DNA of 64,000 bases, from contig JBKDKA010000251.1 in the NCBI GenBank assembly GCA_046345315.1, positions 25,616 to 89,615 on the forward strand, in the 5' to 3' direction. The translations under genes were made by a program, and so were the position numbers. The notes below the pieces were generated by a model, which saw only the letters and a list, made by a program, of their open reading frames with translations, did not search any database and was not told where the DNA came from. This DNA comes from F1-80-MAGs062 sp046345315 (GTDB lineage: Bacteria > Planctomycetota > Planctomycetia > Planctomycetales > Planctomycetaceae). This document shows, piece after piece, positions 27,624-36,172 of this stretch; the first letter of the stretch is position 1, and every line of letters begins with the position of its first letter.

Positions 27624-29000
27624 GTGCGTTACGACACCGTCATTATAGGTGCCGGCATGTCCGGATTGTCGGCCGGAGTGCGACTTGCGTACTATGAAAA
27701 ACGTGTCTGCATCCTGGAACGGCACACGACAATCGGCGGACTGAATTCCTTCTACCGGCTGCGGAAGCGGAATTACGATGTCGGACTGCATGCAATCACC
27801 AACTACGCTCGCCCTGGAACCAAACAGGGGCCGCTCAGCAAACTGCTTCGCCAGCTGAGAATGACATGGGAAGACTTTGACCTTCGGCCGCAGCTGAAGT
27901 CCTCGATCGTATTTCCCGGCCGTTCGCTCCAGTTCACCAACGATTTTTCGTTTTTTCTCGAACAGGTCGCGTCAGCGTTTCCTCGCCAGATTGACGGATT
28001 TCGCAGACTTCTGCAGCGAATTGAGAGCCACGACCCGCTGAATCTCGACCGTGCCTCAGCTTCCGCACGCGCGGTCGTTTCTGAATACATCGGCGATCCG
28101 CTGCTTGTCGACATGCTTTTCTGTCCATTGATGTTTTACGGCAGTGCAACGCCGAAGGATATGGACTTCAGTCAGTTTGTCATCATGTTCCGAAGCATCT
28201 TCCACGAGGGTTTCGGGCGACCTTTTGATGGGATTCGGTTGATCCTGAAGCGACTTGTCCGGCATTTTCGGTCACTGGGCGGACATCTGAAACTTCGGGC
28301 GGGAGTTCAGCAGATCCGTCAGACAAACGGTCGAGCCACGTCGGTGCTGCTGGATGATGGCACGGAGATCGAAGCTGACAACATCCTGTCTTCTGCCGGT
28401 GCCGCGGAAACCATGCGGATGATTGACCCTTCTGCGCCGGTCGTCAGGCCGCAGCCGGGAGACATTTCATTTGTCGAATCGATTTCTGTTCTGGATTGTG
28501 AGCCTGCCGAGATTGGTCATCGAGACACAATCGTGTTTTACTGCGACTCTGATGAGTTCCACTACGAACGGCCTCATGAGCCGGTCGACGTGCGGAGCGG
28601 GATCATTTGTTCGCCGAACAATTTCGACTATTCACAGCCGCTGGAAGACGGGCGAATTCGAATCACGGCCCTTGCTGATCCACAGTACTGGCTGAATCTC
28701 CCGGAAACGGAATACACAGAAGAAAAAGCTCGATGGAACGACCGGATCATCGAAAGTGCTCTCCGGCATATCCCTGATTTTCGCAGTCGCGTCGTCGACA
28801 CAGATGTGTTTACTCCGAGAACCATTCGGCGATTTACCGGGCATGTCAATGGCTGCGTCTACGGGGCGCCCGAGAAATTCGTGAATGGGCAGACGCCGAT
28901 CAGCAATCTGTATTTGTGCGGCACAGATCAGGGATTTCTTGGAATTGTTGGGGCCATGCTTTCCGGCATCACAATTGCGAACCGCTATCTGCTGAAATGA
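27624..29000 (+). CDS. FAD-dependent oxidoreductase (phytoene desaturase/CrtI-like)
   Basis: 458 residues from GTG 27624, with GAGG upstream. The Rossmann dinucleotide fold opens the protein: VIIGAGMSGLSAGVRLAYYE, with the acidic residue in LERHTTIGG. The C-terminal FAD-binding segment is NLYLCGTDQGFLGIVGAMLS. The scaffold is that of CrtI/CrtN/retinol-saturase-type carotenoid enzymes, which oxidise polyenes or related lipids with FAD. No crtB or other carotenoid gene is nearby, so the substrate is not established; other CrtI-like proteins act on sterols, amines or squalene. The leader contains a REP-like palindrome. Confidence 0.78.
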   Translation: MRYDTVIIGAGMSGLSAGVRLAYYEKRVCILERHTTIGGLNSFYRLRKRNYDVGLHAITNYARPGTKQGPLSKLLRQLRMTWEDFDLRPQLKSSIVFPGRSLQFTNDFSFFLEQVASAFPRQIDGFRRLLQRIESHDPLNLDRASASARAVVSEYIGDPLLVDMLFCPLMFYGSATPKDMDFSQFVIMFRSIFHEGFGRPFDGIRLILKRLVRHFRSLGGHLKLRAGVQQIRQTNGRATSVLLDDGTEIEADNILSSAGAAETMRMIDPSAPVVRPQPGDISFVESISVLDCEPAEIGHRDTIVFYCDSDEFHYERPHEPVDVRSGIICSPNNFDYSQPLEDGRIRITALADPQYWLNLPETEYTEEKARWNDRIIESALRHIPDFRSRVVDTDVFTPRTIRRFTGHVNGCVYGAPEKFVNGQTPISNLYLCGTDQGFLGIVGAMLSGITIANRYLLK

Positions 29001-29038
29001 GTCTGTGAACTGCAGAAGCCGCAATGACCTGATGGAGT

Positions 29039-29065
29039 TGACAATGAAAAAGCTTCCCATTGTCA
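29039..29065. promoter_or_regulatory. Inverted repeat upstream of nuoI
   Basis: TGACAATG and CATTGTCA form an 8-bp perfect inverted repeat with an 11-base spacer, 39 bp after the oxidoreductase stop and 43 bp before the predicted -10. It could be an operator site for a dimeric regulator, or a terminator stem for the preceding gene (no U tract). No matching site was seen elsewhere in the window. Confidence 0.4.
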
Positions 29066-29085
29066 GGAGCGCCCCCCTCACCGGG

Positions 29086-29113
29086 TTGCGTCCCCGTGTG
29101 CCACTCGTATAAT
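29086..29113 (+). promoter_or_regulatory. Predicted sigma70-type promoter of the nuo cluster
   Basis: A perfect TATAAT at 29108-29113 with TTGCGT at 29086-29091 (three of six -35 matches), spacer 16 bp. It is about 94 bp upstream of the nuoI start, which fits a leader of moderate length. Confidence 0.5.
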
Positions 29114-29206
29114 TTTTAGTGTGCTGGGTAACCTCCTGCGCTCTTCAAAACCATTGTTGCTGCGTCCTGCCAGATCGGTATCGGCGCAGGACCGGGGTGG
29201 ACTCTC

Positions 29207-29749
29207 ATGTTCATGTGGTTCAGAAATGTCTGGATGTCAGTGGTGACCGTCCTTCAGGGGATGTGGGTAACGCTGTTGACGATGGGCAAAACCTATAATC
29301 GGCGGGCATTTACGGAGATTTACGAGTATCCGGAAGTCCCGCTGAAAGTGAAGCCTCGTTACCGGGGCTTTCATCGGTTCGATCTGACGACCTGTATCGG
29401 GTGCGACAAGTGTGCTGCCGCGTGTCCGGTCGACTGCATCTATATCGATAAAGAGAAAAGCCCTGTTGGAAAAGGCTTTCGAATCAACGGGTACACAATC
29501 GACTACAGCAAGTGCATGTTCTGTGCTCTGTGTGTCGAACCGTGTCCTGTGGATTGTATTTTCATGGGGTCGAATCACGACCTGAGCTGCTACAGTCGTG
29601 ATGGGTGTATTGTAGACTACGCCAAGCTTCCGCTCGAAATCGCGTGGGGAAGGGCAGCACTGAATCCGACGGCTGTTGCGGAGTCGAAAGTTCTGCATGA
29701 ACCAGTCTGGGTGAAGGGCGAACCCAGTCCGTTTGAAGTGCAGGCTTGA
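29207..29749 (+). CDS. nuoI: NADH-quinone oxidoreductase subunit I
   Basis: 180 residues. Two ferredoxin-type motifs carry eight cysteines for two [4Fe-4S] clusters: CIGCDKCAAACPVDC (about 66-80) and CMFCALCVEPCPVDC (about 105-119). The N-terminal amphipathic segment (WFRNVWMSVVTVLQGMW) is as in NuoI. It transfers electrons between NuoG clusters and NuoB in the peripheral arm of complex I. The ATG at 29207 is followed by a second at 29213. A DUF2203 gene separates it from nuoA-nuoC-nuoD. nuoB, nuoE, nuoF, nuoG, nuoH and nuoJ-N are not in the window. Confidence 0.93.
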   Translation: MFMWFRNVWMSVVTVLQGMWVTLLTMGKTYNRRAFTEIYEYPEVPLKVKPRYRGFHRFDLTTCIGCDKCAAACPVDCIYIDKEKSPVGKGFRINGYTIDYSKCMFCALCVEPCPVDCIFMGSNHDLSCYSRDGCIVDYAKLPLEIAWGRAALNPTAVAESKVLHEPVWVKGEPSPFEVQA

Positions 29750-29852
29750 GTTTCCCTCGCTGCAGTCATCGGATGGTCTGAGGTGAGGTCGCTGTTCGGG
29801 TAGAGTCGGGTCTGGTCGTCGGTTCCGTGCGTCACTTCGCTGGAGGTGTGCG

Positions 29853-30290
29853 ATGGTTGCTGAAGATTTTCTGACAGTTGACGAAGTGAACGAGCGATTA
29901 CCGCTGGTTCGGTCCATCGTTCGGGATGTAGTGGAACTGCATTCGGATATCGCTGATCGGCGGGAGCGACTGGCTTCCATCCGTCAGCGGCATCCTTCGT
30001 CGTCGTCCTCTTCGGCCTCGGTATACGAGGAGGAAGTGCGGCAGATGGAAGAAGAGCTTCTGCGGGATGAGAAGCGTCTGGAAGGTTACTCGGAAGAGCT
30101 CCTGGAGATTGGTGGAGTTCTGTCTGATGCGGCAACCGGCACGGTTGACTTCCCGGGGGAATCCGGTGGTGACCGTCTCTGGCTGTGCTGGCGGTTCGAT
30201 GAGCCTGTCGTGATGTACTGGCACTCCGGAGCGTGCGGGGAATCCGAGCGGCTGCCGCTGTGTCATGAAAGGATATTCGGCGATGGTTGA
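29853..30290 (+). CDS. DUF2203 family protein
   Basis: 145 residues, ATG 29853. The family pattern is clear: FLTVDEVNERLPLVRSIVRD at the start, then a helical Glu-rich middle, then GTVDFPGESGGDRLWLCWRF and VMYWHSGACGESERLPL. A Ser-rich loop (HPSSSSSSASVYEEEV) is an unusual insertion. DUF2203 proteins are uncharacterised; family genes are frequent in planctomycetes and some actinobacteria. It lies between nuoI and nuoA, overlapping nuoA by 8 bp, so translation is coupled to complex I. No evidence of catalysis. Confidence 0.82.
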   Translation: MVAEDFLTVDEVNERLPLVRSIVRDVVELHSDIADRRERLASIRQRHPSSSSSSASVYEEEVRQMEEELLRDEKRLEGYSEELLEIGGVLSDAATGTVDFPGESGGDRLWLCWRFDEPVVMYWHSGACGESERLPLCHERIFGDG

Positions 30291-30840
30291 TCTGGTCGGG
30301 CATTTTCTGATTTTCTCTCTGCTCGCCATCGGTTTTCTGATGGTGCCGCTCCTCATCGGGCGTCTGCTTCGGCCGACACTTCCGACACCGGAGAAAGATG
30401 CCATTTACGAATGTGGCGAGCCGGCCATCGGTTCGAGCTACATTCAGTTCGACCTTCGATTTTACGTGGTGGCACTTCTGTTCATTATCTTCGACGTCGA
30501 AGTGGCATTTTTCTTTCCGTGGGCCGGAATCTATGGAAGTGCGATGCAGCTCGCTGACGAGCGGATCTCCGCTGACGCTCGTGCAGAACTGAGCGCCAGA
30601 CTGCTCAGTGTCGAGCCTGGTTCGCTGACAGAGGCTCAGGTGATTTCAGCACCGGCAGCGACAACTCTGGGGATCATCGGGTTTGCTGACCTTCTGGTCT
30701 TTTTTGCTGTTCTTCTGGTTGGCTTCGCCTATATCTGGAAACGAGGTGACATTGACTGTATTCGGGAGGTCACTCGCAAGCCAGCTCAGGCCGGAGATCA
30801 GACGTCATTCGCTGCGACTGAGGCAGCGGCGGTCGGCTGA
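30283..30840 (+). CDS. nuoA: NADH-quinone oxidoreductase subunit A
   Basis: 185 residues from ATG 30283 (an ATG six codons upstream at 30265 is less likely; AAGGA lies about 10 bp before 30283). Three membrane helices, as in NuoA: 5-27, then the second preceded by YIQFDLRFYVVALLFIIFDV, and a C-terminal helix after GIIGFADLLVFFAVLLVGFA. The conserved loop ECGEPAIGSS is present. It is longer than typical NuoA (about 120-140): a loop of about 45 residues (QLADERISADARAELSARLL region) separates helices 2 and 3. The C-terminal tail is also extended. It forms part of the membrane arm next to the quinone site. Confidence 0.9.
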   Translation: MVDLVGHFLIFSLLAIGFLMVPLLIGRLLRPTLPTPEKDAIYECGEPAIGSSYIQFDLRFYVVALLFIIFDVEVAFFFPWAGIYGSAMQLADERISADARAELSARLLSVEPGSLTEAQVISAPAATTLGIIGFADLLVFFAVLLVGFAYIWKRGDIDCIREVTRKPAQAGDQTSFAATEAAAVG

Positions 30841-30941
30841 AATCTCGCTGACTGTGATCATCGAGCAGGCAGCGAACGTCGTTTGGCCGACAGGACTTCC
30901 CTGAAGTGGTTTTCTTTTGTGTTCGAATCAGGATCTGAGTG

Positions 30942-31475
30942 ATGGAAATACAGGCGATTCATTCCATTCTTCTGGAACGATTCGGATCAGAAGCAGTCGG
31001 TGACGGTCCGCGAGCGGCAATTGATCCCTGGATTCAGGTTTCGCCGGACTCCATTGTTGCGGTGGGACGATTTCTGCGCGATGAACCGCGGTTGAAATTC
31101 GATCATCTGAATGATCTGTGCGGAGTCGACTACTTCGAGCCGGATGCAAAGAAAGCTCCGAAGTTTGGTCACGAGCCTCATGTGGAAGTTGTCTATCAGC
31201 TTTCGAGTGTCTCGCTGAAACATCGCCTGAAGCTGAAGGTTTCAATTCCTCGATGGAAAGACAATGTCGCCGGGCAGCTGCCATCAGTACCTTCGGTGAG
31301 CTCCGTCTGGGGGATTGCTGACTGGCATGAGCGGGAAGCTTACGACCTGATGGGTATTCACTTTGAAGGGCATCCGAATCTGCGACGAATCCTTTGCCCG
31401 GAGGACTGGACCGGACATGCTCTTCGGAAGGACTATGAATTCCCGCTCGAATACCACGGAATTCGAGGACGATGA
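30942..31475 (+). CDS. nuoC: NADH-quinone oxidoreductase subunit C
   Basis: 177 residues from ATG 30942 (a GTG precedes it at 30939). Family landmarks: LKFDHLNDLCGVDYFEPD near 54, then VSIPRWKDNV, and near the C-terminus the motif EREAYDLMGIHFEGHPNLRR followed by ILCPEDWTGHALRKDYEF. NuoC belongs to the peripheral arm that carries electrons to quinone. No nuoB lies between nuoA and nuoC, although nuoABCD is the usual order; only 101 bp separate the two here. Confidence 0.92.
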   Translation: MEIQAIHSILLERFGSEAVGDGPRAAIDPWIQVSPDSIVAVGRFLRDEPRLKFDHLNDLCGVDYFEPDAKKAPKFGHEPHVEVVYQLSSVSLKHRLKLKVSIPRWKDNVAGQLPSVPSVSSVWGIADWHEREAYDLMGIHFEGHPNLRRILCPEDWTGHALRKDYEFPLEYHGIRGR

Positions 31476-31576
31476 CGTTCGAGCCGACTGAGTGAATGTC
31501 GGTAAAAGACGTCAGAGGTTAACTGAGAGATATTTGCTGCGGCTGACTGGCTGAAGGTGACAAAGGGAACGCTGTA

Positions 31577-32818
31577 ATGGCTCTGCAGATTGAAGATCCT
31601 CGTGTTGTTGAGTTCGACGTCCAGACGGACGAGATGCTGGTCAACATGGGGCCTCAGCACCCCAGCACTCATGGTGTGCTTCGACTTCTGCTTCGAACAG
31701 ACGGAGAAATCGTTCACGAATGCACTCCGCATATCGGGTATCTGCATCGCTGTGCGGAGAAGATCGGTGAGAATCTTTCACCGCCCCAGTACATCCCGTA
31801 CACCGACCGGATGGATTATCTGGCGGCGATGAACATGAATCTCGGCTTTGCGCTCACGATCGAAAAGCTGATCGGTATGGAAGTGCCGGAGAAAGCTGTT
31901 CATCTTCGAGTGTTCATTGCGGAACTTGGCCGAGTGGCAAGCCATCTGGTGGCCATGGGAACCTACGGGCTGGACCTTGGGACATTCAGCCCCTTCCTTT
32001 ATGCGTTCCGTGAACGCGAAATCATTCTGGAGTTCTTCGAAGAAATCTGTGGGGCTCGCCTGACCTACAGTTATCTGACAGTGGGTGGAGCCACTCATGA
32101 TCTTCCTGAAGAGATCATGATTCCCGATGGTCTGGCGTCACTGACCGGCAGAACGCCCGGCGAGATGATGCCGTTCTTTGACTGCGTCGAGCTGTTTCTG
32201 AAGTGGATCGAGAAGCGAATCTCCGAGTATCACACACTGCTGACTCGGAATGCGATCTTCATCAAGCGGACCGCCGGTATGGGAATTCTCACACCGGAAA
32301 TGGCCGTGAGCTATGGTTGCACCGGACCAGTGCTGCGCGGCAGTGGCGTGGACTATGATCTGCGACGTGACGGTGAGGCCATCTATACTCGGATGTATCA
32401 GGGTTATAGTTTCGAAATCCCGGTTGCTCCATTTGCCAAAGTTGCACCCTGTGAAGTCGTCCTTGGTGACAACTGGTGTCGGTTTTATGTCCGCATGATG
32501 GAAGTGGTTCAGGCAATTCGGCTGGTCCGTCAGTCAATGCCGAAGTACAAGGCTGCGACGGGCAGTCATCGCGAAGCGTTCAAGATGAATACGAAGCTTC
32601 CGAAAGACGAAGTCTATCTCGAAACCGAAGCTCCTCGCGGGCAGATGGGTTTCTACGTCGTTGGCAACGGCGACGCAGCTCCTCTTCGAGTTCGAGCGAA
32701 AAGCTCCTGCTTCTGCAATCTGTCCATCACAGACCTGATCTGCCGTGGTGTGCCCCTGGCCGACATCCCGGCCATTGTCGGCTCACTCGACATCGTGATG
32801 GGTGAGATTGATCGCTGA
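31577..32818 (+). CDS. nuoD: NADH-quinone oxidoreductase subunit D
   Basis: 413 residues, ATG 31577 after AAAGGGAACG. Landmarks: MGPQHPSTHGVLRLLL near residue 28, YIPYTDRMDYLAAMNMN near 75, GTYGLDLGTFSPFLYAFRER near 133, and the C-terminal SLDIVMGEIDR. NuoD is the 49-kDa subunit that forms the quinone-binding cavity with NuoB and NuoH. The size matches the family. A convergent asparaginase-like gene begins one base after the stop. Confidence 0.95.
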   Translation: MALQIEDPRVVEFDVQTDEMLVNMGPQHPSTHGVLRLLLRTDGEIVHECTPHIGYLHRCAEKIGENLSPPQYIPYTDRMDYLAAMNMNLGFALTIEKLIGMEVPEKAVHLRVFIAELGRVASHLVAMGTYGLDLGTFSPFLYAFREREIILEFFEEICGARLTYSYLTVGGATHDLPEEIMIPDGLASLTGRTPGEMMPFFDCVELFLKWIEKRISEYHTLLTRNAIFIKRTAGMGILTPEMAVSYGCTGPVLRGSGVDYDLRRDGEAIYTRMYQGYSFEIPVAPFAKVAPCEVVLGDNWCRFYVRMMEVVQAIRLVRQSMPKYKAATGSHREAFKMNTKLPKDEVYLETEAPRGQMGFYVVGNGDAAPLRVRAKSSCFCNLSITDLICRGVPLADIPAIVGSLDIVMGEIDR

Positions 32819-32819
32819 A

Positions 32820-33302
32820 TCAGATGGTTTCGAAGATACCGCGTTCACGGTTCTTTCGTGTTCGTGCTGGATCGAAGATTCTGCCGTTCATCGTGATGTA
32901 GACGCCGTCAGTAAGCGACTGGACGGCGCCGACGGCCACACCCACATTGAAAATCGCATCGCTGTTTCGGAAACCTGCCGGCTGAAGTGCTCCCGTCAGC
33001 ACGATGCAACGGTCTGGAATTCCAGTCAAAGCCCGGGCTGTCTCGATCATCGTGTCCGTTCCGTGGGTGATAATGATCTGACGCTCAGGGCTGGCTTCAA
33101 CGGCATGGCGAATCTGCAGTCGATCGTCGTCTGAAAGATCAAGGCTGTCCTTTCGAAGGATGGACTGGATCTGATACTCAAAGACAAGTGGCAGTTCCTG
33201 AAGAATGCGTTCGACACCGGGTGGTCCGACCTGATAGGCACTCAGAGCATCAAAGTAAACTTTGTCGAAAGTGCCACCCGTGGTGATGAACCGGATCTTC
33301 AT
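32820..33302 (-). CDS. Asparaginase-like single-domain protein
   Basis: 160 residues from ATG 33302, whose first bases overlap the stop of the kinase gene (ATGA). It keeps the asparaginase nucleophile segment TTGGTFDKVYFDA (about 7-19) and the second motif IITHGTDTMIETA (about 77-89), with LTGALQPAGFRNSDA near 101-115. Only the N-terminal half of a type I/II asparaginase (about 330 residues) is present, as in the short 160-residue asparaginase-domain proteins known from proteobacteria, so it is not necessarily a broken gene. Its place in a kinase/phosphatase operon is unexplained. Activity is unproven. Confidence 0.75.
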   Translation of the reverse strand: MKIRFITTGGTFDKVYFDALSAYQVGPPGVERILQELPLVFEYQIQSILRKDSLDLSDDDRLQIRHAVEASPERQIIITHGTDTMIETARALTGIPDRCIVLTGALQPAGFRNSDAIFNVGVAVGAVQSLTDGVYITMNGRIFDPARTRKNRERGIFETI

Positions 33303-34348
33303 CGGATTTCCACACCGGCATTCTGCTGCTGCCACAGACTCAGTCGGTTCAGGACTTCCTGAGGAGTGGCAGTTCCTGTGGTGCCGAGCTGCTGAATCGT
33401 GATGGAAGCGACGAGCATGCCGACGAGCCCGGCCTCCGGGAGTGTGGCTCCGGAAGTGAGTGCGAGCATCAGTCCTGCAGAGACGCTGTCACCCGCTCCT
33501 GTTGTATCAATCGGCCCGTCCACACGCACTCCCGGAACGGGGGTGAGAACCGGGTCGGTGACGAGCATCCCACGCGATCCCTGGGTCACGCAGATCGGAG
33601 CTCCGGATTGCTTCCGAAGTTTCTCAAGCGACACTTTCAGGCGATCGGGGTCCACCTGATCGCCGGGCAGCGGGTTCGCATGGCCGACCGCTTCGAATTC
33701 GTTGGGCTTGATGATGATGTCCCGAAACTCGGTGATGAATCTTCTGCTGTCTGCGTAGAAGAAGACCTTCGGATTCGAGCGCGCCCGCTTTGCCAGTTCT
33801 TCGCGTGCGAGGGCGGTCACGACACCACAATCGGCTTCTTCGACCTGATCGAGGATAATGACCGCATCCAGGTTCGGCAGCAGCTGATCGAGGTGCTGCA
33901 GCGCCCGATGGACCAGTTCCGGTTTCATTGGTCGGCGATTTTTCGTGTCGATGCGTTCGTGCTCACCGGCAAGCCCCGGCACCTGATTGTTCAGAGGCTT
34001 GAGATACATCGGCGTCATCACGTCGTCCGACGTAATCAGGCCGTCGGTCTGACAGGACCGACGATTCAGCTCCCGCTTCAGATCGTAGCCCTGCCCGTCA
34101 TCGCCGATGACGCCGATGGCATGAATCACACCGGCCTTCAGTGCCGAGAGATTATTCACGACCGTACCTGCTGCGCCGGGATAGTTCCGGATTTGAACAA
34201 CCTGATGCGCAGTCTTCCCGGTCTCCACGCTCTTTTCAGCGAGGCGTGGATCGATATCCATGTATCGATCCAGGAAAAAATCTCCGAAAACAGCAATCCG
34301 ACGAGACGGAAAACGCCCAACCAGTTCCTCGAGTCTCGACAACTTCAT
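33299..34348 (-). CDS. PfkB-family sugar kinase (RfaE/HldE domain I-like)
   Basis: 349 residues. The C-terminal PfkB signature DTTGAGDSVSAGLMLALTSG lies near 281-300 with the catalytic Asp in TGAGD. The N-terminal half shows RIAVFGDFFLDRYMDID and NYPGAAGTVVNNLSALKAG, as in the ADP-heptose kinase HldE domain I. The product would phosphorylate a sugar phosphate; heptose-7-phosphate is the family guess. It overlaps both neighbours by 4 bp (ATGA), so the three genes are a translation-coupled unit. No heptose isomerase (gmhA) or adenylyltransferase domain is in the window, so the heptose assignment is not firm. Confidence 0.8.
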   Translation of the reverse strand: MKLSRLEELVGRFPSRRIAVFGDFFLDRYMDIDPRLAEKSVETGKTAHQVVQIRNYPGAAGTVVNNLSALKAGVIHAIGVIGDDGQGYDLKRELNRRSCQTDGLITSDDVMTPMYLKPLNNQVPGLAGEHERIDTKNRRPMKPELVHRALQHLDQLLPNLDAVIILDQVEEADCGVVTALAREELAKRARSNPKVFFYADSRRFITEFRDIIIKPNEFEAVGHANPLPGDQVDPDRLKVSLEKLRKQSGAPICVTQGSRGMLVTDPVLTPVPGVRVDGPIDTTGAGDSVSAGLMLALTSGATLPEAGLVGMLVASITIQQLGTTGTATPQEVLNRLSLWQQQNAGVEIR

Positions 34349-35262
34349 GCGAGTTCACCCCAGAGATACTTCATGAGAGTGTCCACCTGCTGATAGTCCG
34401 GGATGACAATGTCAGCGCCCACTCCGACAAGTCGCTGTCGTTTCCACTGATCAACGGACCCGTCACGAGCTGCTTCATTGCTTGCGACGGCAATCGCTGT
34501 GCCTTCGGCGCCCTTGATGTTGTCGATCTCCACATAGCCGTCGCCGAAACCGAGCAGATAACGACCGTCGACATTGTTATCGCGGAGGATGCGTTCGATT
34601 ACCATCTGTTTCGAGAAGCTCTTGTAGTCGTCTCGAGCTCCGTAAATGTGCGGCCCGAAGAAACCGTCGATCTGCAGGAGTTGGCATTCTTCCCGCACGT
34701 AGTTTTCGTCAGTTCCACTGGCCAGGAACACTTCCACGCCTCGGGCTTTCAGCTGCGTCAGAACTTCGAAAGATCCCGGTACCAGCATCGTCCGAGGATC
34801 GGCTGACCGATCGCGAAGAGATTCTCGCCGTCCGTTGATCTTGACCATCAGCAGGTCATGGTAACGGTTCTTGTAATAAACCGGTTCCTGTGGTTTTCCG
34901 CCTCGCTTCGTGATTTCCTCGGCCAGACGAATCATCTGATAGATGGTCTGCTTCCCGTTGAGCTCCATGACGAAATCGTAGGCGACCTTCGTCAGCTGCT
35001 CGTGAGTTTCGGATGTTCCGCAGCGAGCCAGTTCCTCGACCATCATGGGCACCATGATCTCGGGCCAGCCTTCCCGGACCACGCTGAGCGTTCCGTCAAA
35101 GTCGAAAACCGCGAACCGAGGCGGTTCTGCGAGTTTCACTTCACGAATGATCTCGATGGACGAGCCCGGAAGAAATCGAGTCTTTCCGACATTCGTGAAA
35201 CGAGCCTGATAGTCAGTTTCGTGAGAACCGCTGCTGGAAGAAGGTGTGTTACCGGAGGTCAT
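34345..35262 (-). CDS. HAD-superfamily hydrolase (phosphatase)
   Basis: 305 residues, ATG 35262. HAD motif I is VFDFDGTLSVV (about 51-61), motif II includes the Ser/Thr at VFLASGTDENYV, and motif IV is LLGFGDGYVEI. The cap region between motifs I and II (about 65-165) is long and helical, so the substrate is probably a small phosphorylated metabolite. Its stop overlaps the kinase start (ATGA), and the kinase and asparaginase-like gene follow in the same operon, which suggests that the HAD enzyme dephosphorylates an intermediate made or used by the kinase. A GmhB-like role is possible, but not supported by signature residues. Substrate unknown. Confidence 0.8.
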   Translation of the reverse strand: MTSGNTPSSSSGSHETDYQARFTNVGKTRFLPGSSIEIIREVKLAEPPRFAVFDFDGTLSVVREGWPEIMVPMMVEELARCGTSETHEQLTKVAYDFVMELNGKQTIYQMIRLAEEITKRGGKPQEPVYYKNRYHDLLMVKINGRRESLRDRSADPRTMLVPGSFEVLTQLKARGVEVFLASGTDENYVREECQLLQIDGFFGPHIYGARDDYKSFSKQMVIERILRDNNVDGRYLLGFGDGYVEIDNIKGAEGTAIAVASNEAARDGSVDQWKRQRLVGVGADIVIPDYQQVDTLMKYLWGELA

Positions 35263-35298
35263 GGAATGGTACCGAATCAGAGGTAAAAATAGGTGACG

Positions 35299-35392
35299 CT
35301 GAAAAAACCAGGACAGACACCCGTTTTTCTCGCGTTTAAACAGCGTTTTCAGTTGAGTGATTTTGTCCGGGAGCCAGTCCCGTTTTTGTCAG
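35299..35392. repeat. REP-like palindrome, type II, copy G
   Basis: The longest copy (94 bp). Ends are CTGAAAAAACCAGGACAGAC and GGGAGCCAGTCCCGTTTTTG followed by TCAG. It lies upstream of the divergent HAD and nadD genes. Confidence 0.85.
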
Positions 35393-35503
35393 GTTTCTCA
35401 GGTCCGTGAGTTCGACAGAAGCGTCAGAGTGTCCTGCGCGTCTTGTCCTGCGTAAACTATAAAGTTTGAAGCGGAAACGGAACTATCGAACGATGGAACA
35501 GCA

Positions 35504-36121
35504 ATGATGCGAATCGGAGTTCTTGGCGGTACTTTTGATCCAGTCCACTACGGACACCTGATGCTGGCTGAATCCTGCCGACAGCAGCTGAGTCTGGACT
35601 GCGTGCGATTCATTCCGGCCGGTCAGCCGCCTCACAAAATGAATCATCGGATCACCGATGGCCATACGCGAGCAGACATGCTGTCCTATGCAGTGGCCGG
35701 TTACCCGGAGTTTCAGATTGATCGGCGAGAGATTCGGCGATCGGGGCCGTCATGGACAGTCGAAACGCTGGCGGAACTCAAAGCCGAGATGCCGGAGGCG
35801 GAACTGTTCTTTCTGATGGGGGCCGACAGTGTTCAGAGCATCCTGACGTGGCGTGAGCCGCTCCGGATTGTTCAGCTGGCGACTATTGTTGCCTGTAATC
35901 GTCCGGGGTTCACTGCTGTCACTCGGGAACAGATTGATCAGACCCTGGATGCTGCCATAGCTCGTCGAATCACACTCGTTTCAATCCCGGGAACAGATCT
36001 TTCTGCAACGGATCTTCGTCAGCGTGTTCGGTCCGGACTTGGGCTTCGATTCATGACACCTCGTGCCGTCGAAACTTACATCGCGGAGAACCGGCTTTAT
36101 CTGGATGATGCCTCATCATAG
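35504..36121 (+). CDS. nadD: Nicotinate-nucleotide adenylyltransferase
   Basis: 205 residues from ATG 35504 (second ATG at 35507). The nucleotidyltransferase motif GVLGGTFDPVHYGHLMLAE lies near residues 5-23, and the second motif LSATDLRQRVRSG (ISSTxIR type) near 165-177. FLMGADSVQSILTWREP is the middle NadD signature. The enzyme joins nicotinate mononucleotide and ATP to make deamido-NAD in NAD synthesis. The length matches the family. No other NAD-synthesis gene is next to it, except the CinA-type domain 8 kb away. Confidence 0.92.
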   Translation: MMRIGVLGGTFDPVHYGHLMLAESCRQQLSLDCVRFIPAGQPPHKMNHRITDGHTRADMLSYAVAGYPEFQIDRREIRRSGPSWTVETLAELKAEMPEAELFFLMGADSVQSILTWREPLRIVQLATIVACNRPGFTAVTREQIDQTLDAAIARRITLVSIPGTDLSATDLRQRVRSGLGLRFMTPRAVETYIAENRLYLDDASS

Positions 36122-36172
36122 TGCAACGCTGAGCTTTAGCCGCAGCCCGGATTCGGCGCTTTGACGGCCCGG

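Noticed and set aside
32820..33302. Asparaginase-like gene as a truncated pseudogene
   Set aside because: The frame is clean, the start overlaps the upstream stop, and 160-residue asparaginase-domain proteins are known, so a deliberate short form is more likely.
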